30,593 nt of DNA from a virus. Of the stretch, positions 28,102 through 30,593 are shown piece by piece. Numbering within the stretch: the stretch's first letter is position 1; every line of letters begins with the position of its first letter. The translations under genes and the position numbers were made by a program. The stretch covers positions 1 through 30,593 of IMG/VR virus record IMGVR_UViG_3300022542_000154, one strand, 5' to 3'. Below the pieces are notes generated by a model. That model had not been told where the DNA came from and made no database searches. It worked only from the letters and a program-made list of their open reading frames with translations.

Positions 28102-28418
28102 CTCATCTCCTTATATCTTCTAAATAACTCTCTTGAGAACTCTCTACGAATCTTTTTTGTATAAACTTGCTTCCATTCTCTAGGTGTGCTGTGTGGACTT
28201 AATTTGTTACCATGATGATGTTCGTGGCATAAGGGCAGAATTTCCTCATCAATACGCTCGTCTGTGCTGTTTTCTTTATCGTGGTGAGCTTCTATCCCTA
28301 AAAATGTGCCACACACAAAACACGGTGGTTGCTCCACCTCATGAAACCATTTTAGATATTTTGGTAGCTTTTTGGCTTTTGGTCTTAGTTTATTGTGTTT
28401 GACTTTTTTATTCAACAT
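28098..28418 (-). CDS. HNH endonuclease-like protein (106 aa)
   Basis: I place the start at the ATG at 28418 (MLNKKVKHNKLRPK), which overlaps the preceding stop by 11 bases. The longer frame to 28469 would overlap that gene by 62 bases. The product has PCFVCGTFLGIEAHHDKENS at 32-51 and EEILPLCHEHHHGNKLSPHS at 58-77. The Cys pair C33/C36 with H45/H46 and C64-H-H form an HNH-type metal-binding site, with a pattern similar to Ref/DUF968-type phage nucleases (C--CG...AHH...PLC--HH). A role in DNA recombination or processing is likely, but activity is not shown. Confidence 0.72.
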   Translation of the reverse strand: MLNKKVKHNKLRPKAKKLPKYLKWFHEVEQPPCFVCGTFLGIEAHHDKENSTDERIDEEILPLCHEHHHGNKLSPHSTPREWKQVYTKKIRREFSRELFRRYKEMR

Positions 28419-28707
28419 CTCGTGCTTCCCAATTCTTACACACATCATCTTTAGTAACAAAATCTGCAACTAGTCTACTATTATCATTTACGCATACTTC
28501 GTCTTTAATCCATCTGCAATTAGTGCAATTTCTTGACTCAAAATCATCATAGATTTCTTTTACAAGTTTTTGCATTTCTTTTAATTTAGCACTTCCAAAC
28601 TCTTCACCTGTGCTTGTCTCCCACCATCCCTCTTCAACATTTACTTCACAACAATCAATCCCATGTAATATTGTATCTGTTTTGCTCTCTGCTTCTTCAC
28701 GTTTCAT
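28408..28707 (-). CDS. Small Cys-rich protein, zinc-ribbon-like (99 aa)
   Basis: The C-terminal half has NCTNCRWIKDEVCVNDNSRL at 60-79 and CKNWEA at 90-95, with C61, C64, C72 and C90. The C--C------C-N--S...C--WE pattern is common in small phage and prophage proteins that bind zinc, with unknown function. The N-terminal part is acidic with WW motifs. A GGTGAG site lies before the ATG. Confidence 0.6.
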   Translation of the reverse strand: MKREEAESKTDTILHGIDCCEVNVEEGWWETSTGEEFGSAKLKEMQKLVKEIYDDFESRNCTNCRWIKDEVCVNDNSRLVADFVTKDDVCKNWEARDVE

Positions 28708-28710
28708 AAC

Positions 28711-28824
28711 TCACCCCTCACCAAGCACAGCAAATACACCAACACACGCTAATGCTATTACTGCTAGAATTGCTAGTATCTCAGCTGCTATTATTTTGTT
28801 TATTGCTTTTTCAAAGTTTTTCAT
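28711..28824 (-). CDS. Tiny single-pass membrane protein (37 aa)
   Basis: The frame begins MKNFEKAINKIIAAEILAIL and is one long hydrophobic helix from about residue 12 to 34, with a short GEG end. It overlaps the preceding YopX-like gene by 14 bases and ends 3 bases before the next ATG. No family is recognised. Confidence 0.5.
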   Translation of the reverse strand: MKNFEKAINKIIAAEILAILAVIALACVGVFAVLGEG

Positions 28825-29260
28825 GTAATAACTCCTTATTCATTTGTAGTGAGCCTATTACTTTGAAGTTTTTAATATCTGCACGACCGAAAGAAATCCA
28901 CTCATCCCACATATCAGGTCTTGAAATTCTGATTCTATAACTTAAATACTCTTTGCTGTAGCTAAAAATTCCTCTCACTTTTTCACCGACAAGCTCAACT
29001 GAATCATCAATCTCAAACTCAACAATACTACAATCAGCATAGATTTTATTCTTTTCTGGTGTGTCGTCTGTTTTGCCGATGTAATTGAAATATTTATATG
29101 TATTTTTATCAAGAATTATATTTCTATCATCTTTCCCTTCAAAGAAGCATAATCTACCCTCTCGGTCTAAATAATAAAAATCACCATTTATCTCTTCTGT
29201 GTCTTTGACAAATGTTTTCTTTTCTTTATCCCATACTATAAATTGATTAAACTTATTCAT
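28811..29260 (-). CDS. YopX-like protein (149 aa)
   Basis: The product starts KFNQFIVWDKEKKTFVKDTE. It has NYIGKTDDTPEKNKIYADCS in the middle and ends with DIKNFKVIGSLQM. This follows the YopX order (F--W----K--...YIG--D-----I---SIVEF...VIG) in a divergent form. It lies in the same operon as the other YopX gene at 27721, so it is probably a distant paralogue. No activity is known. Confidence 0.68.
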   Translation of the reverse strand: MNKFNQFIVWDKEKKTFVKDTEEINGDFYYLDREGRLCFFEGKDDRNIILDKNTYKYFNYIGKTDDTPEKNKIYADCSIVEFEIDDSVELVGEKVRGIFSYSKEYLSYRIRISRPDMWDEWISFGRADIKNFKVIGSLQMNKELLHEKL

Positions 29261-29585
29261 CTTCTACTCCTATCTCTTTTCCGTTTTTGTCATATCTCTG
29301 AATAGTAATTCTTGCATCTTCGCTATATGGATATCCTCCACAGCTATCACATGCCCAATTTTTATTTGTAGATTTGCCACATCTACATGTTCTGTTCTCT
29401 ATCTCAAAACTTCCATCATCTTCATCTACTCCTATCTCCGCAAACTTATCCTTTAGCCAAGCCCTTGCGTTTTTAAATTTATATTCGTATTCTTTTATGG
29501 TTTGCTTGAGTTGTTTATTCTCTGCTTTTAACTTGATATTTTCAGTTTCTAATTCGTCACGTCTTTTGTATCTGACTTTTTTCAT
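29253..29585 (-). CDS. Coiled-coil and zinc-ribbon protein (110 aa)
   Basis: I choose the ATG at 29585 because it overlaps the previous stop as ATGA; the frame is open to 29612. The N-terminal half is a coiled coil (ENIKLKAENKQLKQTIKEYE at 15-34). C67, C69, C79 and C82 (CRCG...CDSC) lie in the C-terminal half and look like a zinc ribbon. The function is unknown; this layout could be a DNA- or RNA-contact protein. Confidence 0.6.
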   Translation of the reverse strand: MKKVRYKRRDELETENIKLKAENKQLKQTIKEYEYKFKNARAWLKDKFAEIGVDEDDGSFEIENRTCRCGKSTNKNWACDSCGGYPYSEDARITIQRYDKNGKEIGVEDE

Positions 29586-29908
29586 AGTAAGTCTCGTTCT
29601 TTTGCTACCCATTCAGTAGCTTTCATGATTGCTTCTAATTCTGTTTTCTCAATAAAACTATTTGCTTTAACTTCGTATCCATACATATATAAATTTATTG
29701 CTATCATTGGATGTTGAAATCTTGAATTTATTTCATAGTCTTGCTTTAAACACCACTCTTTACATAATCTACCTAGAGTGTCTAGGTTCAATCCATCTGA
29801 ATAATCGTTATACCATAGAATATCTTCAAACTTTTCATCTTTATTGATAGCATTTATCTCTTTTACTTCTTTACTTAAAACCAAACTAAGTAATTCTTTA
29901 CTAATCAT
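29582..29908 (-). CDS. Conserved phage hypothetical protein (108 aa)
   Basis: The product starts MISKELLSLVLSKEVKEINA and contains NLDTLGRLCKEWCLKQDYEI at about 41-60. I recall this opening and the 'I--L---CKEWA---GY-I-S' segment from many phage accessory proteins of unknown function. It overlaps the next gene by ATGA. Confidence 0.62.
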   Translation of the reverse strand: MISKELLSLVLSKEVKEINAINKDEKFEDILWYNDYSDGLNLDTLGRLCKEWCLKQDYEINSRFQHPMIAINLYMYGYEVKANSFIEKTELEAIMKATEWVAKERDLL

Positions 29909-30111
29909 AACATCTCCAATATACTTTGCTTAATCTCTTCATCCAAATCTATCTCAGAAAAACTCTCAGCCTCTTTCCTAATATAAAACAGTGCTTCTTC
30001 TATGTTGTTGAAGAATGGCTGTGTTAACTCTCTGAATTCGGCTAATTGAAATGCCATTTCGTCTTGCTTGTCGAGGTGTTGGTTTAAGTCGTGTTCGTAT
30101 TGTTCGCTCAT
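29905..30111 (-). CDS. Small acidic hypothetical protein (68 aa)
   Basis: The protein is acidic and predicted helical, with a middle LAEFRELTQPFFNNIEEALF segment and no membrane or Cys features. Function is not recognised. It lies between two overlapping small genes, with a good AGGAGTAAAAG site before the ATG. Acidic small early proteins are sometimes anti-host factors, but there is no evidence for that here. Confidence 0.55.
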   Translation of the reverse strand: MSEQYEHDLNQHLDKQDEMAFQLAEFRELTQPFFNNIEEALFYIRKEAESFSEIDLDEEIKQSILEML

Positions 30112-30114
30112 CTT

Positions 30115-30354
30115 TTACTCCTTTTCTTCATCTTCAAGAAATAACCAATCTGAATATATACCAGTACCAATAAAGAATATTTCTTCATATTGGTTACATT
30201 CTTTTAAGCACTCTTCGCATAAATGTTGACCATATATTCCAAATACTTCTCTTGCTACAACTTCTGCTTTGTTTGAAAATATATATATTTCTCCATCATA
30301 CCTATGGTCTGTATTTTGACAATCTTCCATGTCGCAATATATTAATGTACTCAT
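30115..30354 (-). CDS. Small Cys-rich hypothetical protein (79 aa)
   Basis: Cysteines at 7, 12, 46, 49 and 53 (CDMEDC, then LCEECLKEC) suggest a small zinc-binding fold. The C-terminus is acidic. Its start overlaps the stop of the ribbon-helix-helix gene as ATGA. Function is not recognised. Confidence 0.58.
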   Translation of the reverse strand: MSTLIYCDMEDCQNTDHRYDGEIYIFSNKAEVVAREVFGIYGQHLCEECLKECNQYEEIFFIGTGIYSDWLFLEDEEKE

Positions 30355-30485
30355 CTTTTATCCTTTGCTATTTTTTCACTCACTGCCTTAACTACAAAAG
30401 AGTTTAATGAACGGTTATCATCTTTAGCTGCTTTTTCTAGCTTCTCTTTTATTTCATCTGTAAATCTTATTGATATTGATTTCAT
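30351..30485 (-). CDS. Arc-type ribbon-helix-helix protein (44 aa)
   Basis: The frame begins MKSISIRFTDEIKEKLEKAA, with a strand (SISIRF) then helix A (TDEIKEKLEKAAKDD) and helix B (SLNSFVVKAVSEKI). NRSLNSFVVKAVSE matches the 'R-S-NS-I--AI-E' helix of Arc-like regulators. A candidate early-operon regulator, it is a separate protein from the one at 1119. An AAAGGACAAAG site lies before the ATG. Confidence 0.72.
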   Translation of the reverse strand: MKSISIRFTDEIKEKLEKAAKDDNRSLNSFVVKAVSEKIAKDKR

Positions 30486-30495
30486 CTTTGTCCTT

Positions 30496-30593
30496 TTAGT
30501 TATCGAAAGCTATCAAAACTCTAATTTCATCAGGAGCGTATTGTTTCCAATAAACATCACAAAGAACACTAAATGATTCTATGAAGTTCTTTA
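30496..30593 (-). CDS. Partial hypothetical protein (C-terminal end)
   Basis: The frame enters from the right edge and stops at a TAA at 30496. Only the last 32 residues are visible, including FIESFSVLCDVYWKQYAPDE. It lies 11 bases before the ribbon-helix-helix gene, so it is in the same operon. Nothing more can be said from this fragment. Confidence 0.5.
   Translation of the reverse strand, partial: KNFIESFSVLCDVYWKQYAPDEIRVLIAFDN

Noticed and set aside
1-30593. CRISPR array, tRNA genes, integrase or attachment sites
   Set aside because: No regularly spaced repeats with unique spacers, no cloverleaf-like segment and no recombinase-like protein were seen. The 22-bp repeat occurs only twice, 12 kb apart, and is promoter-like.

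Overview
The window is a stretch of tailed-phage DNA, either a free phage or a prophage, with a siphovirus virion programme. It is AT-rich. Almost every gene lies on the minus strand, tightly packed with ATGA and TAATG overlaps, and most are preceded by AAAGGATAA-type ribosome-binding sites. No chromosomal genes, tRNAs, integrase or attachment sites are visible. Codon use, the Shine-Dalgarno style and the GYTATAATA-type -10 boxes without an obvious -35 suggest a host in Campylobacterota (Sulfurimonas/Arcobacter-like). That host call is inference only.

Transcription runs right to left. From about 30.6 to 26.8 kb there is an accessory/early block of small genes: an Arc-like ribbon-helix-helix protein, several small Cys-rich (zinc-ribbon-like) proteins, two YopX-family proteins, an HNH protein, a Lar-like restriction-alleviation protein and small membrane proteins. 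Next comes a packaging block (26.8-21.2 kb): an HNH-AP2 homing endonuclease, a DNA methyltransferase carrying an inserted helix-turn-helix-like segment, TerS, TerL, three small genes and a DUF4055-type portal. The head block (21.2-13.2 kb) holds a coiled-coil/collagen-like fibre protein, a large beta-rich protein, the Mu F/SPP1 gp7-like minor head protein, scaffold, major capsid, decoration-type proteins and head-tail connectors. The tail block (13.6-3.6 kb) holds the gp10-like completion protein, terminator, tube, chaperones joined by a -1 frameshift, tape measure, distal tail and tip proteins, and a beta-helix tailspike. A lysis block (3.6-1.7 kb) combines a GH108 muramidase with up to five small membrane proteins. 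At the left end a new early-type operon begins (1629 to 1) with an ERF single-strand annealing recombinase, driven from a promoter flanked by four copies of a TACTGTAAA-like repeat.

Two plus-strand islands interrupt the structural genes. One is a GIY-YIG/NUMOD3/AP2 homing endonuclease (12459-13259) with its own promoter and a hairpin leader. The other is a two-gene cassette (17166-17764) encoding a probable HTH plus SH3-like-barrel protein and a two-pass membrane protein, which looks like a moron or lysogenic-conversion/exclusion module of unknown function.

The observations most worth following are: the leader of the HNH homing endonuclease, whose hairpin loop is exactly complementary to its own Shine-Dalgarno region; a parallel SD-masking option in the GIY-YIG leader; the plus-strand cassette; the T9 slippery site giving a predicted 239-residue chaperone fusion; a 22-bp promoter element repeated 12 kb apart; and the Cys-rich N-terminus of the tail-tip protein.
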